The notes: generated from the sequence alone by a model not told the origin. A stretch of 60,000 nt of DNA from Bolinopsis microptera (GCF_026151205.1 NC_087083.1:4816460-4876459); one strand, 5' to 3'; numbered from the stretch's first letter, positions 1 through 11,804 are shown. Translations and numbers: made by a program.

Positions 1-239
1 TTTACCGAATTTCAGAAATTTCCTTACTGCTTACTGTCACAAAAAATGATGAAAAATACCCTTATTTTCTGTGACGTCCGAAATTTGACGGTTTTTGTTC
101 AATTTCGCCATATTTTCGGACCGCCAAAATTTCGGTCGTCGCAAATTGGTCCGCCACAAAAAAGTCTTGTAAGGTATGTGATTTTAGGATTCGTCAGTTT
201 AGTTAATTTGATTTCAGTAGTTCATGGTAGTAGTTGATA

Positions 240-320
240 CGTTATTTGACCGAACGTTATTTGACCGAACGTTATTTGACCGGACATTGCGTGAACGGAC
301 ATAATTTGAACGGACATTGA
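240..320 (+). repeat. Short tandem motif gaacgttatttgacc / gaacggacat
   Basis: Three direct copies of gaacgttatttgacc followed by related gaacggacat units; also present at about 1735-1795 in the second copy of the duplication, with fewer units. Confidence 0.8.
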
Positions 321-652
321 AATGTACGCTCAAAGGCATTCAAACCATTACAAATCCGGATTTTTTGTGGGATTTTTTTTCAATTTTAACAGGTAAATTT
401 TCGATGGATTTGTAATATTGTTATCGCAACGCCAATAAGCTGATAGCATGTGACACGTCACCAGATCAGGATTGTAAATCACAATGCTTCGAAAACGCTA
501 ATAAATAAAGGGTAATGCTTTTATGACACCGTGGTTATCGTGAAAAGATAATAATGAAGGTATAATGATTGTCTTACGCTTTTGAAAGAACATGATTGAA
601 AGTTGGCATTATGCCACCATAGTGGCGCTATGCCTTTAGTGCCGCGACAGTT

Positions 653-1083
653 CCACCATAGTGCCACGAGAGTGCCACGAGAGTGCCTCGACAGTGCCAC
701 GAGAGTGCCTCGAAAGTGCCTCGACAGTGCCACGACAGTGCCTCGACAGTGACACGACAGTGCCACGACAGTGCCACGACAGTGCCACGACAGTGCCACG
801 ACAGTGCCACGACAGTGCCACGACAGTGCCACGACAGTGCCACAATAGTGCCAAGACAGTGCCGCAACAGTGCCACGATAGTACCACGACAGTGCCACGA
901 CAGTGCCGCAACAGTGCCACGATAGTGCCACGATAGTGCCACGACAGTGCCACGACAGTGCCACGACAGTGCCACGACAGTGCCACGACAGTGCCACGGC
1001 AGTGCCACGACAGTGCCACAACAGTGCCACGACAGTGCCACGACAGTGCCACGACAGTGCCACGACAGTGCCACGACAGTGCA
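653..1083 (+). repeat. 11-bp minisatellite (cagtgccacga)n, about 39 units
   Basis: Near-perfect repeats of cagtgccacga with scattered variants (gagagtgcc, gcaacagtgcc, cgatagtgcc). Because 11 is not a multiple of 3, all frames on both strands stay open, which creates long false ORFs. Confidence 0.95.
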
Positions 1084-2142
1084 GTCGGGATCCGGATGTA
1101 TGACCATATCCTGGACAATGGGTTTGTAGTGGAATACTTTTGGGAACAAATTTCAAAAAATGTGACGTGCCTGGTGATTAATGTGATTTCCGTGTTCAGA
1201 TCCACATATTTTCCCTGCTACTTATAGTAGGGTGAATATTCATACTATATAGGGCCAGGGCGAATACCTATTAATATTCGCCGAATACCTTACGAGACGA
1301 ATTTAAATATGTCTCGTAAGGTAGGTGGTTTCGCCGAATAGGTAATAGCTCTGCCACTACGTATTCGATTTATGTTATTCAAGAATAATATAAATTATAA
1401 ATGCAGTATCAAGCGGTTAAAATTGAGAAGGATTGCCAGGGTGGCAAGTCCCCATACATCGCGATCGTGGTCCGATATTTCATTGCGTCTTAATATATTC
1501 GCGTATATTTTTATATTGCTATTTTCATCAGGATGATCTCGCATATTTTTGAGGATCTCTTTCCTCTTATCGTTTTCTTTTTAGAGTTTTGCAGCTGATC
1601 ACTGATCATACCTGTTTGTCCTTTCTTGGAATGTGATTTTAACATATATCATAAAGTATATTATATTATATGTGATTTTAGGATTCGTCAGTTAATCTGA
1701 TTTCAGTAGTTCATGGTCGTAGTTGATACGTTATTTGACCGAATGTTATTTGACCGGACATTGCGTGAACGGACATAATTTGAACGGACATTGCAATGTA
1801 CGCTCAAAGGCATTCAAACCATAAAAAATCCGGATTTTTTGTGGGATTTCTTTTTAATATAATAATATAATTTTAACAGGTAAATTTTCGATGGATTTTT
1901 AATACAGCAAGCAAGAAAAGCAGTAAAAATGCCTCGACAGTGGCTTGACAGTGGCACTACAAACCATGAGGGTTTGTAGTGGAATACTTTTGGGAACAAA
2001 TTTCAAAAAATGTGACGTGCCTGGTAAATTAACCGTTATAAATGTGATTTCCGTGTTCAGATCCACATATTTTCCCTGTTACTTATAGTCGGGTGAATAC
2101 TCATACTAGGGCCAGGGCGAATACCTATTAATATTCGCCGAA

Positions 2143-2180
2143 TACCTTACGAGACATATTTAAATATGTCTCGTAAGGTA
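2143..2180. repeat. 38-bp perfect palindrome
   Basis: taccttacgagacatattta aatatgtctcgtaaggta reads the same on both strands. The matching site in copy A (1288-1321) keeps the 11-bp arms but has a changed centre (gaatttaaatat), so it is only an inverted repeat there. Confidence 0.95.
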
Positions 2181-2759
2181 GGTGGGCGCAACCCTAAATC
2201 CGTGGTTCCGCCGAATAGGTAGTAGCAGTTAGCACTGCCACTACATATTCAATTTATGTTATTCAAGAATACCATAAATTATAAATGCAGTATCAAGCGG
2301 TTAAAATTAAGAAGGGTTGCCAGCTCAGTACTAGTATGGGTTTTAACCGCTTTACCGCTCTAAGCAAGAATAATATTGTCGTGTCTTCAAGTTTAACGTC
2401 ATATTATAGTTATACTAATGAAATTATAGGAAACGAGAAAAATCTCATGCGTCAGCGAAATCAAACGGTACTTTTATGTCAGACCGCACTAGGTAATAAA
2501 GTTATGAACATAAGATATATCTATTTATTCAATATAATATATTTAAGTTAAATTTCAACTCTCAGCAATCAGTAATATCTTACAACGTCCTCTATTCAAA
2601 ATTACAGTTTAAGTACATTAATTGAATAACTAACTATATCTGGCGAATAAGTTGTACTATAACTGAAATACTGTCCCTATAATTACTGAGAAGTGGGAGG
2701 CCATATTCTTCGGCTGGATAATAACTGCCCACCAGTTTAAACTCTTAAATCAACTGTGA

Positions 2760-3312
2760 AGTGGTAGACGGGGCAAACCACGTAAGTTTTGGTAATACAA
2801 CAACAACAACTACATGGCGAACCTAGGAACGAGGGGCCGATCTCCTTTTCTTTTGCGGCGTGGCCACGGTCCTTTCGGTACAGATTTCCCTGTAGCATAG
2901 TCGGGACGCAACCCCAGGCCAAAGCACTCGTGTTATTTTCGGTAACACGACTCCTGTCCGACAGCACTTCTTTCTTGTGTTTGAAGTTATAACTCAAATT
3001 TGGCACATAGAATTTCACCAAAACTTGCCCAGATGATTCGTTTTAAAACTATCTGGAAAATTTCAAGAAAATCGTATGGTAGGATCCGACATAAACTATT
3101 GTCCGAAAAACCTAACTTTGGAGTCGGACAGAAGTCGCTGTCGGACACGATCAGTCGCCCAATAACTCGCACCTCTTATGAGAGCCACGACCATTCACAC
3201 CAGGGTTTGGTGAGTGACGGCTGTACATCACTTTTGAGATATTGGCCCAATACTGAGATTCGAACTCACAACCTCAGCGCCAGTAGACAAGCGGGCTAAC
3301 CAACTTAGCCAC
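2760..3312 (-). repeat. tRNA-headed SINE
   Basis: On the minus strand the head (3312 to about 3241) has an A box (tggctaagttggttag) and a B box (gagttcgaatc) at tRNA-like spacing, but is not a clean cloverleaf. An unrelated body follows, and a ttgttgttgttg-type tail near 2795-2810 probably marks the 3' end. Exact limits are uncertain. Confidence 0.65.
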
Positions 3313-3370
3313 TCAGTTACTCAGTAATACACTTACTTTTAATTGTTTTTAATAACCAAAACACGGAGTA

Positions 3371-3595
3371 TAGTTAGAAATTGTCTAACATGATCCAGTT
3401 ATTAATTATCAAATCTTAATTCTGACCCCTCGGGCCTAGAAAATCGAAACCGAATCATGTCCCGGAAATGGAATATGGAGTGTAGTTAGAAATTGTTTAA
3501 CATGAGTCCGGTAAGTCCGGTTATTAATGATTATAGATCAAATCTTAACATTTTGACCCCTCGAAACCGAATCATGTCCCACGTCTGCGTGAAAT
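3371..3595 (+). repeat. Diverged tandem duplication, about 111 bp
   Basis: tagttagaaattgtctaaca (3371) and tagttagaaattgtttaaca (3482) each lead to atcaaatctta, gacccctcg and cgaaaccgaatcatgtccc. The rest of 3596-4556 shows no gene or repeat. Confidence 0.75.
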
Positions 3596-4556
3596 TTCAC
3601 GGTAATCGCTTACTCAACGGATCAATTTAGGAGATTCGCCTTACGCTTTTTTGTTAATTAAAATGAAATAAATTGGGCTTGATTCCTGAAACTCGAAATA
3701 CATAAGTAAACTGCTGAGGCGCACATTGCGGTGAAATTTGAAGTCAGACCACCTCTTTATACCTAATTAATCAATTTTTGGCTATGAGAAATAATTGTGT
3801 TCAGACTTCAGACAATATATTGCCTGAACAAATCTTCACCATCCGACATATTTTACATGTCTTAAATGTCATTAGGATGACTTATTGATCTCACTGATGA
3901 AATTATCTCCTAACTCTGTAGAAGCTTAATGTCAGTTCGATAGAAACATTGACTGTTTTTCAAGTGATCGGTTTCATTTTGATCCGCAATTTGTTCTGGA
4001 CAGTTTTCTAGTCTTATCCATAGGATTGATTTCAAATAAATACTAAATTACTAAAGTCTTGTTCCAAAAAAATGTTCAAGATTTCTCACTTTCCGCCTTT
4101 ACTGGTTTTCATCAATAAATGAGACGAAGATTTGTATTGCTGTAATTATTGTAGGAATTAGCCAGTTATAATTATATGTGATGTTGATCATTTTCTGGAA
4201 AAATAATTATCTAATTATTTAATTAAGTAATCATGTGGAAAAACTGAGGCTACAGTAAACAAATACTCGATCTTGCTAGAGTATTTGGAGTAGAATGAAC
4301 AGATACTGTGGTACGGCACCAGTTTGTCGGGCACGTGGCAACCGAGTGATCACTTGATAGATAACGTGACCTATATTAGCCAGCGAGAAGGGCTGGATTT
4401 CATGCTCAAGCAAAAATATAGATTCACAATTCACATTCTTTTAGTTTGAGAGAACAGCAAGGGTTGGGTCAAGCTTGAAATATCACTGTAATCGTTGGAA
4501 ATAAGAGGATTATCTATCGCAAGGGAATTACTTTTATAAAGGAATTGAACTTTTTG

Positions 4557-4590
4557 GAGTACTGTATGTGATTTATGAAATACAGTACTC
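4557..4590. repeat. Perfect hairpin, 11-12 bp arms
   Basis: gagtactgtat and atacagtactc flank a 12-base centre. No run of T follows, and in animal DNA a terminator role is not expected. Function unknown. Confidence 0.7.
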
Positions 4591-4695
4591 AATAAGTATC
4601 GATAATCAAATCGTCACGTGACAAAAGTGCGCTGTCCAATAGCAGTTAGTTAAGCTGTCATGTGCCAACGACGAGAGTAACACGATGGTAGCAGC

Positions 4696-5090
4696 ATGGC
4701 AGGATGCTCATTGGACAATGAAAACTTTGTGTCGGAAATAGATACAGTTTTTTGCCAATTTGACACGGTTAAAATGCACCAAATTTCAAAATGTTGGTCG
4801 GAAAATGTTCCCAAGACTGTTGTCCCAAACGAGTGCCTTCGACACTCGTTTGGTCAGGAGTTCTATAACTTACCTCATGGAGTCGGGTATGGCAAGTCCT
4901 TCGCCTCTTAGCGGGTGTCTTACCAACACTCAACATGTCGATAGGAAAGTCAGTAATGACCTGCCGCTCTTTAATAGCTCGCACATACTCTTGAACAGAG
5001 GGCTTGCAGCACCGCCGGGCAAATGTGAGGGCTGAATCCTTGTCCTTCTTCCGACATTCGTCGATATACGTCACTAATTGGTGACATGAT
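4696..5090. other. Unassigned overlapping frames
   Basis: Frames on both strands (plus 4696-4911 and 4760-5035; minus 4769-5074) overlap here without recognisable motifs. The minus one (KKDKDSALTFARRCCKPSV) lies just downstream of the Penelope-like element and could be its flank or part of another element. No function is claimed. Confidence 0.2.
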
Positions 5091-5382
5091 CTACTACTTT
5101 AGATTTGTTTGGAGAGGCGAATCATACACAGTTTAGGCTCTTGAAATCTTCGATATACAAAATCATCTTGAGAGAACCTCCTGAATAGAATCAAGTTAGG
5201 CTCATATTTAGGTGAAACAAAACAGTCTTAAAAACAAGAATCCCAAAAATTTCATATGGATGGAAAAAATCTTTTATTGGGACACCAATCATTAATAAAA
5301 ACATAAATACTGACAAGAATAAACAAAGGCTAATAAATAACACAACACAAATATCTAAACTTATCATCTTATAACTTTAATT

Positions 5383-6389
5383 CTATTTATCCCCAAAATA
5401 TTTGTTCTGAACTTTAAAATTCATAAGACTCATGGATTCCGGGTGTTCATTAAAACAATGCTGCGATAAAGCTGATTTAGTATAAGACTTATCAGCATCA
5501 AATTTAAATTTGCTCCTGTGCCCATTAAAGCGTTGTCTCACTTCAGTGGTTGTCTGACCAACATATGTGCTCTCTCCTAAATTACTACCTGTACAAATAC
5601 TACACTGGGCAACATATATCACTTTTTTTTCTCTACAGTTCAACCTCATGTCCAGGATAACTTTTTTTCCATTGACCACTACTTTCTTTCCACTCTCGAA
5701 CAGTAGGGGACAAGTTCCACATTTCTTACCACTACATGATTGAGAGGATGCTGCACGAAATTGGTGTTGGGCAACCCCTTGGCTAAGAGATCTATTCTTT
5801 ATGACATAGTCATTAATTGCCTCATGTTTCTTCAGAGCAAAGATAATTCGTACATCACCTATTAATCTCTGTATATCCTCTTTCATGTCATGTACTAAGG
5901 ATTTAAGACTTTTCACTTCTTTGAAGAACTTTTTCGTAAACACCAAGGAACTTGTACTCTTCTCCTTTTTAGGGGCCAATCTGTGTGCTGTACTAACATT
6001 AATCTCAAGGCTCTCTCTACTGCTAATGGCTCCAATTCATCCAATCTGTCTGCGTTGTGCCCACATCTAGAAAGGTCGGTCTCCAGATCTTCCAAGTCTT
6101 TGAGGCTGGTGTCTTCCTGAGAGTTCCTTTTGATGACTCTGAGCAGTTGGCTGAATGCAACCGAATCAAATACTTGGGGAGGGTGGAAGCTAGTAGTGTT
6201 CAAATACTGTCTAGCGTCTGTCTTCTTCCTATAGAGTGAGTACTGGATTTGGCCTTCTTCATCTAGGTACAGTTGGACATCAAGATAGTTCACAGTTGAT
6301 CTAAAGTAGATGAAATAATCCACATTTTTTATGGCTTTCCCAGATCGACTTTGGAGGTCGCTAGATCGATCCTCCATATTCAATGTCAT
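5383..6389 (-). pseudogene. Penelope-like retroelement, C-terminal RT plus GIY-YIG endonuclease, frameshifted
   Basis: Two overlapping frames read as one decayed protein. The upstream frame (6389 to 5913) carries the end of a Penelope-type reverse transcriptase: VNYLDVQLYL, LYRKKTDARQYL, TTSFHPPQVF. The downstream frame (5979 to 5383) carries SLVFTKKFFKEVKSLKSL, a cysteine cluster (KKCGTCPLL), then a GIY-YIG nuclease: VIYVAQCSIC, TYVGQTTTEVRQRF with the catalytic arginine, and a conserved histidine in NGH. The frames cross at 5913-5979 in a lysine-rich, A/T-run stretch, so at least one frameshift has occurred. The RT catalytic core is missing: upstream the sequence changes abruptly into an unrelated LINE. 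Inactive copy. Confidence 0.88.
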
Positions 6390-7660
6390 ATTTGTGAAGC
6401 CCCACGCTCGCTGCTGCCGATTCTACTCGGAGCAGGAACTCGTTAGCCTTATCCATGTCCTCCGATATAAGTGCTATATCATCTGCAAAGTCCACATCGG
6501 TAATGATCTTGGGCCCCACTCTTCTGCTTTTTCTACGTTCGAGAGTGAGTCCAAGTCGCTCCGCATCATAACCTATGGCTTGCCTCATACAGTAGTCGAT
6601 GACTATTACAAAAAGGTAAGGAGCTAAGGTATCAACCTGTAACACACCTACTAGTATCTCGAACAATTCCGTTTCTCCATCTGGAGTTAGGACTTTGGTC
6701 ATTGTCTTCTCGTACATGAGCCGTTTAAGCATCTTGAGCATTTTCCCACGATGTACACTGTCGAAAGCCTTCTTAAAGTCTATAAATGTCAGACCAGCTG
6801 GCAGTTTCCACCTATTAGACGTCTCAGTATCAATATCTGCTGGGCTGTTGACCTTCCTGGTCTGAATCCGTTCTGGTTTCTGCGCAGAATTGTCTCAATT
6901 TCTGGTTTCAACCGGTTCAGGACAATTTTGTTCATTATCTGGGGACTCCAGGCTATTATGTTCATAAACATAATATTATGCCGAATAGAGATTCGGCGGA
7001 ATGACAGGCTGAGCGCCGCCCAGTAATTTGTTCAGAGCCTTGGCAACTAGGGATGACAAGCTTATTCCCCGATAGTTCATTGGTTCGCTAAGGTCGCCCT
7101 TTTTTTGGAATTGATACGATGTTCGCAATTGACCATTGGTCTGGTTTCTCGCCTTTCAATAGAGCATTGTTACGGAAGTCTAAGACAATTTGATCAAGGT
7201 CGCATCGTTTTAAGACTTCTGGGGCTATGTTGTCGTCACCCCATGCTTTTGCTTCCTTTATACTGGACTTTGCTTTCCTGTACTCATGATAGTGGACTGG
7301 ATCAATATCCTCTTCCGCATTCGCTACTGTTGGTGGTGAGCCTAGAAGAGTAGCAAAATAGTCCTGCCATTTCTGAACTCGTTCCGTTGGTGAGTTTTCC
7401 TTGATTTTGCCAGTATACGATGGAGCTTTACCTGTGATCTTGTTGATCATGGTCCAGCTTTTAGCATGCCTCTTCCAGTTCCCGGACCCGCCCCTCCAGC
7501 AGTTGCTCTTGGGCTGCTTGATAGGCATCGCCTAGCTTCTGTTTGCATTCTTGAACAGTTATACGGTTGTCCTCAGCTGGCATCTGAGTGGTATTTTATG
7601 CTACATTCCCTCAGCTTCAGCCTAGCAATCTCAACACTTGGAGTCGCTGAGATTTTACTT
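6390..7660 (-). pseudogene. Decayed LINE (non-LTR) reverse transcriptase
   Basis: Read on the minus strand from about 7660 to 6390 in several frames. Order: MINKITGKAPSYTGKIKE (pre-RT), EAKAWGDDNIAPEVLKRC, WSIANIVSIPKKG, MNYRGISLSSLVAKALNKLL, then a foreign spacer (6955-7030), LNRLKPEIETI, QNGFRPGRST, VLQVDTLAPYLFVIVIDY, and the catalytic box DFADDIALISEDMDKANE followed by LLRVESAAASVGLH. At least three frame changes and several stops make it inactive. It is cut off after the thumb-proximal helix, where the Penelope-like element begins. The family is RTE/L2-like; exact clade uncertain. Confidence 0.85.
6955..7030 (-). repeat. Short insert within the LINE, shared with 46898-46964
   Basis: Between LINE blocks NKLL and NRLKPEI lies about 75 bp that does not fit RT. 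It begins (minus strand) with actgggcggcgctcagcctg, has two small inverted repeats (ccgaatctctattcgg; ttatgtttatgaacataa), and ends near tagcctggagtcccc. A second copy at 46898-46964 matches most of it. Confidence 0.6.
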
Positions 7661-7730
7661 TTTACTTTTTCTCTTTTTTAGGGAGCAAAAGTTGAGAAGT
7701 TCTACTATTCGCATCAATGAAGCATTGATA

Positions 7731-8643
7731 CAGGGTGCGTAATAAAAACTATACACTTTGATTCTTAAAATTGTGGAGGAAAAACTATAAGGAGTTGGCA
7801 CGTTCCTTTTGTATGGTATCAGTTATATGCCTTGAGATAGCTGATACAAAAAATCAAGTGGATTGAAGAATTTGGTCATGCATTTCTTTAAGGGGTTTAT
7901 AATTTAAATACTTTATAAAAATAGTACAATTCTTGCATGTTTCTTTTTGCGGTTCTTGTAGCTCAACAAAAATTTATATTTTCTCTATCTTTCCATACAG
8001 ATCTAGCTTGGACACTCCTTGGAGTGCTTAAAAAGTCCCCATATAAAGATATCAATTGGTTATTGAGATAATTGATGTTATGTGGGGCGCTCCTCATATC
8101 CAAAAATGAGCCATAATCTGGCTCAAGCGAAATTTCTACAGACAGGTCTTAAAACCACATAAATTACCATAATTTATCTTAATCTTGAGGTTTTAGTTGT
8201 AAAATGTATCAAGGAACACAGTAGTGAAGTCCATTTGCTGCCAAATTTCATAATTAGACCGCCACGCCTGTTTTATTACGAAAAAACGCCCATTTTGACG
8301 ATTTTTGCCCGATTATCGCCCTCAGATGGGCCGGGTGACCCTAAGAAACTCCTACAATTTTACAGGATACTTCTAATGGCCAACCCCATATACTTCCTGA
8401 CATTCAGAACACCATATATTTTTATTTGGAGTTCTTATTAGATAGCCGAATATTAGGGTAAAATTGAGAAATGCAAGGATTTCTAAATGGGTATTCCAGG
8501 GGGTTGCCGATTGTGGAAAAAATATTTGGCCGATTCCAAAAAACTCAGGAAAAGGTCCAGACTTATTGACTAGAAAGATTGAGATAAGCTTTCAAATTTA
8601 AATTATTGAATTACAAAGTGTATAATTTTTTTTACTCACCCTG
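7731..8643. mobile_element. Non-autonomous TIR element (913 bp), TA target site
   Basis: The left end cagggtgcgtaataaaaact continues atacactttg; the right end, reversed, reads cagggtgagtaaaaaaaatt then atacactttg. Both are bounded by TA (7729-7730, 8644-8645), as in Tc1/mariner-type insertions. No transposase ORF is seen inside, so this is a MITE-like or deleted copy. Confidence 0.75.
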
Positions 8644-8676
8644 TACCTTTCTGTTGCTGTCTGATCCTCCTGTCAT

Positions 8677-9250
8677 GTGGGATACTGAATGGAAAGGAAG
8701 CAGTTCTAACGAGCGCTTCTCAAACACAAGGATATATCTTGTGAACTTGGCTAGTATATATGAAACATTTGACACGGAGTTGTAGAGTGAGCTATGTGCC
8801 TCGCCGGGCTAAAGTAGTGGATGTCCTTGCTGTACGGCAAGTTAAACAAGGAACTGAAACTACTAGGTTCCGTACAGACTCAACTCTGCACCCATGTCAA
8901 TATGTTCATTATATGCAAGCCTCTTGATTTATAATCACCGGGTCTAGTAATTGTTTAAGAGAGCTCTCTGGCAGTTACGAAACTCGAGAGACTGTGGGAT
9001 ACTGAAGGGAAAGGAAGCAGTTCTAACGAGCGCTTCTCAAACACAAGGATATATCTTGTGAACTTGGCTAGTATATATGAAACATTTGACACGGAGTTGT
9101 AGAGTGAGCTATGTACCTCGCCGGGCTAAAGTAGTGGATGTCCTTGCTGTACGGCAAGTTAAACAAGGAACTGAAACTACTAGGTTCCGTACAGACTCAA
9201 CTCTGCACTCATGTCAATATGTTCATTATATGCAAGCCTCTTGATTTATG
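8677..9250 (+). repeat. Two tandem copies of a LINE 3' end, 317-bp period
   Basis: Copy 1 begins at 8677 and copy 2 at 8994, both with gtgggatactgaa. They differ at very few bases, so the duplication is recent. Both contain ttctaacgagcgcttctcaa and a shared end (tatgcaagcctcttgattta). Copy 2 stops at about 9250, so it is shorter. A 71-bp piece of the same end recurs inverted at 45218-45288. Confidence 0.8.
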
Positions 9251-10533
9251 AACTGACCCCTGATAATCAGGGGTCCCCCTAAGTCGGCCTCCCGAATAAT
9301 AAAGTTGTTCACCGTTAACGAAAGATGATCGAACGATTTGGTTTAATAAAAATACGTAGTATGTGACTTTTCAAATCGGAGATAAACAGCATTCATCAGT
9401 CGTAAATCGTAATGTTGCAAATTAGTATCATAACTTATAATTCCAGTTTTCAGATGACTTAATCGTTAAATACCGAGTATAAGTTAAAAGGGAACTTATT
9501 TGTTTATTTTAGAATTCTAATCTCCTTCCTACTATTATTCTGTTATTATTACTGTTATCTTTCTTGAATTGTTAATGAATTATAACCTTTATAAAAGCCT
9601 CGACAGTCACGGATATGTCTCCACATAGTATTAATATGACACCTTTCTTAACGTTTCAAAGTTGTCCTCATACCGTCCACAGTAATCCATACCTGTGTTA
9701 GTTGATACTGGATAGCGGGGAGCGCTGCACGGTGGAAATATCTTGTTCATTACATGATTAAATTTTAAACAGGTCAGCCGTCAGGTTCCTTGTCATCGCC
9801 AAATTATGATTTTAGGTGTTAACTTATTTATATTAAGAACGGTCATTTTATGTGGTTTTTTGGTGATGAAAACTAAACAAATTGAGCAGGATACGTAAAA
9901 TTTGGAATACCTGAGTTTAATAACAAGATATACTATGCGGCGAAATTTGAACAGAAACCGACCAATATTTTCCAAGATTGACATCTAACTTTCCGTTCTG
10001 AGGACATATTTTAAATGTACATATGTTTTGAAGAATTAAATAGTAGCTTAAATTATATGCCCAGGAACCAGACATATTAAATTGGTATTCAAATTATGGT
10101 TATAAAATGTTACTGGACTAAGACAGTACATGTTAATTTTGTGTTCGGTTAGTCGTCGAGTAAGTACCGCCAAAATAAGAAGCAACAAAGTTACATTAAT
10201 TCCTTCCGCAAGGCCCTTTCTTGGTCGCTCTCTTGGAACAGTCGCTACGTCTGCAAATGATATCATCATTAACTCTTTGATATCTGCTTTCATGTGTTCT
10301 GATGAACATGATTGGATCGATATTCATTAAACAAGAAATCACGAATAATGTAATTATGAAGGTATAATTATTGTTTCTCGTGAACTGGCTTGAAATTGGT
10401 CTCTTTAGTTTTATAGAGAGGTTGCGAAAAGCTGGCCGCTAACAGCTCAAAATTGCAACATAATTACACTAAAAGCTTTAAAGGTCATCTTTTCACGGCC
10501 GTGGTACACTAAATAGTTATATCTGTTTTCATA
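9251..10533. other. No gene seen
   Basis: AT-rich sequence with short chance frames on both strands. One small inverted repeat, ctgacccctgataatcaggg with a following gtcccc, lies at about 9252. Nothing else is supported. Confidence 0.6.
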
Positions 10534-11804
10534 TATACGGGTAAATGCCTCACAGAATGGCTAGCCTCACAGAATGGCCAAATTTGTAAATGTTTTTGTA
10601 ACTAATTTTTTATAAAAGACTGGTAGGTTTTGTGGATACCATATGAAACAAAAGTCTTCTGGCAACACTTCCTGTGGTGAAATCATTAACTAGGACCACA
10701 TTTTCTGGCATAAATATGACTGTTTATGTAGAAATTTTGAGCACTGAAAAATTTGATTCAAATTTTTGAACTAAGTTTACATTTTGGTGAGAACTTCTGG
10801 CACCAGTATGACAGAAGATGTTCAAAGAATAGTATTCATCAAACAAAACGAACATTGTTCAATATAGGAAGAAAAAAATGCTAAAATGGCTACACGCCTC
10901 ACAAAATGGCCAAAATATGCCTCACAAAATTTGTTTTCAAATTTTTGAACTAAGTTTGCATTTTGGTGAGAACTTCTGGCACCAGTATGACAGAAGATGT
11001 TTAAAGAATAATATTCATCAAACAAAACGAACATTGTTCAATTTAGGAAGACACAAAATGTTAAAATGGCTAAACGCCTCACAAAATGGCCAAAATATGC
11101 CTCACAAAATGGCCAAAATTTAAAACTCCTTTTATTCAATGAAACCATAAGTCTAAAGTATTCACAAGCTATTTATCATATAATAACACCCCAGATGGAG
11201 TGTTTTTACAGCCGAATGAAGGTTATAAATCATGAAATCAGGGAATATGAACAACGCCACACAAAATGGCCATTTTTGGTGTAGGAAATTATGCCCTTTT
11301 TATTCAGTTCTAAGAAATTTCACCTATATGGGGGTGTTAACAAGGCATATTAATACCAGCAGCATGCCTGAAACAAGAGCCAAAGGTTTTAGAAAAATAC
11401 AATTTTCTCGTTTTCTTTTTTTTTTTGCCATTTTGTCAGGCATTTTTTCTTTTTTGTGAAATAATTTTTCACAGCTCAGTTTTTTCGTGAGTTTTAGGTT
11501 ATTACCCCATTCCTTAATAGGTTTTCTAAGAACGTGTGGTGATAGAAATTTAAAAAGTATCTCCATCAACAAAATTATAGAAATTCAGATTTGGCCATTC
11601 TGTGAGGCATGTTTTTTTGGAGGAAGATTTTCCGGCCAATTTTTCTCAAAGAAAAAATGGTTATGAGATTAAATGAACCCCCGGGAAGAAAAATATGAGT
11701 GTCAACTTAGCTTCTTATGAGATAAAAACTGGAATAAAGTGTGTTTTGTGACTTTGAGAGACCTTCCTTTTTTTTGGCCATTCTGTGAGGCAAATACCCG
11801 TATA
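10534..11804. mobile_element. Non-autonomous TIR element with repeated subterminal motif (1271 bp)
   Basis: Ends tatacgggtaaatgcctcac and, reversed from the right, tatacgggtatttgcctcac. The motif gcctcacaRaatggcc occurs many times, in direct orientation on the left half and inverted on the right, the layout of transposase-binding subterminal repeats. An internal direct duplication of about 179 bp begins at 10759 and 10938. No transposase is recognised. A TA target duplication is possible but cannot be separated from the TIR. Confidence 0.72.

Larger units (their letters stand above)
175..2322 (+). repeat. Diverged tandem duplication, two copies of one unit
   Basis: Copy A 175-1438 and copy B 1669-2322 share a left block (tgtgattttaggattcgtca to aacaggtaaattttcgatgg) and a right block (tttgtagtggaatacttttg to gcagtatcaagcggttaaaa). 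Copy A holds a long 11-bp minisatellite between the blocks; copy B keeps only a stub of it (1927-1960). No coding potential outside the minisatellite's artificial frames. Confidence 0.85.

Noticed and set aside
521-1227. Long overlapping ORFs on both strands over the minisatellite
   Set aside because: An 11-bp repeat without stops keeps all frames open; the proteins are pure repeats with no family.
3241-3312. A functional tRNA gene
   Set aside because: It has A and B boxes, but the arms do not pair as a cloverleaf and it continues into a SINE body.
3890-3905. Hammerhead ribozyme core (ctgatga) here and at 13519, 16008 and 55387
   Set aside because: No site is followed by a stem and a GAAA at the right distance, although Penelope-like elements can carry such ribozymes.
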